A stretch of DNA of 5,430 nt, from contig JAJRPH010000132.1 in assembly GCA_024280875.1 (NCBI GenBank), positions 1 to 5,430 on the forward strand, given 5' to 3'. The notes under the pieces are model-generated. The model saw only the letters and a list, made by a program, of their open reading frames with translations. It had not been told where the DNA came from and ran no database searches. Source of the DNA: Deltaproteobacteria bacterium. GTDB taxonomy: Bacteria; Desulfobacterota; Desulfobacteria; Desulfobacterales; Desulfosalsimonadaceae. Both the position numbers and the translations under genes were made by a program. Of the stretch, positions 5,275 through 5,430 are shown one piece after another. Each line of letters begins with the position of its first letter. The first letter of the stretch is position 1.

Positions 5275-5430
5275 ATGTTTATACCAAAGGTCGATTCTGA
5301 AAAATGCATTTGGTTGCGGTGAGTGTGTGGATGTCTGTCCGGTAGAAGTTTACGAGCTTCAAGATGAGAAATCGGTGCCGGTCAATGCGGAAGAATGTGT
5401 CGGGTGCGAAAGCTGTATAGAAGTTTGTGA
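5275..5430 (+). pseudogene. 2[4Fe-4S] ferredoxin, frameshifted after codon 12, cut by window edge
   Basis: A strong AAGGAG (5261-5266) stands eight bases before the ATG at 5275. The reading begins MFIPKVDSEKCI and then, in this frame, hits TGA at 5320-5322. If one T of the TTT at 5309-5311 is removed, the protein continues KCIGCGECVDVCPVEVYELQ and then AEECVGCESCIEVC to the window edge. That gives two CxxCxxCxxxC iron-sulfur motifs, as in bacterial 2[4Fe-4S] ferredoxins, which are small soluble electron carriers in anaerobic metabolism. All eight cluster cysteines are then present. The cluster-encoding frame has no ATG, GTG or TTG of its own with a ribosome site before the first motif. The break is either a real recent mutation or a sequencing/assembly error. 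The otherwise perfect conservation favours an error or a very recent event. Confidence 0.82.

Overview
This window is a stretch of chromosomal DNA from a bacterium with moderately AT-rich sequence. It has Shine-Dalgarno-led genes, two exported proteins with standard signal peptides, a PaaI-type thioesterase, a geranylgeranyl-reductase-family flavoprotein, and a 2[4Fe-4S] ferredoxin with its own promoter-like region. The mix would suit an anaerobe, perhaps a sulfate-reducing Desulfobacterota relative. That placement is an impression from gene resemblance, not something the sequence proves. There are no rRNA or tRNA genes, no CRISPR array, and no transposase or intact mobile element.

Left part (1-1489, all minus strand). 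The left edge cuts the first 21 codons of an exported protein. Next comes a three-helix membrane protein of unknown family (236-727). Its natural N-terminus may lie in another frame, in the gene-poor stretch 728-1018. A PaaI-family hotdog thioesterase follows (1019-1489).

Middle part (1490-3801). A 136-bp divergent region with a tandem 9-bp AT repeat separates the thioesterase from a plus-strand endonuclease/exonuclease/phosphatase-fold hydrolase (1626-2390). Converging on that gene, with only two bases between the stop codons, is an N-terminal stub of an adenine-deaminase-type amidohydrolase (2393-2635). The stub sits directly downstream of a full-length geranylgeranyl-reductase-family FAD oxidoreductase (2683-3801). 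These two probably share a transcript.

Right part (3802-5430). A second divergent AT-rich region carries a good sigma70-like promoter for a small periplasmic protein (4048-4395). Then come about 290 gene-free bases with several hairpins, a decayed cardiolipin synthase (N-terminal membrane segment and part of the second phospholipase-D domain, in different frames), and a ferredoxin with strong Shine-Dalgarno. The ferredoxin reading frame is broken by one extra T at 5309-5311 and runs off the right edge.

The main theme is gene decay. Three of the recognisable genes are broken (amidohydrolase, cardiolipin synthase, ferredoxin), and a fourth, the membrane protein, may be. Single-base disruptions could also be sequencing or assembly errors. 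I found no convincing novel multi-gene system. The intact genes look like independent housekeeping or accessory functions.
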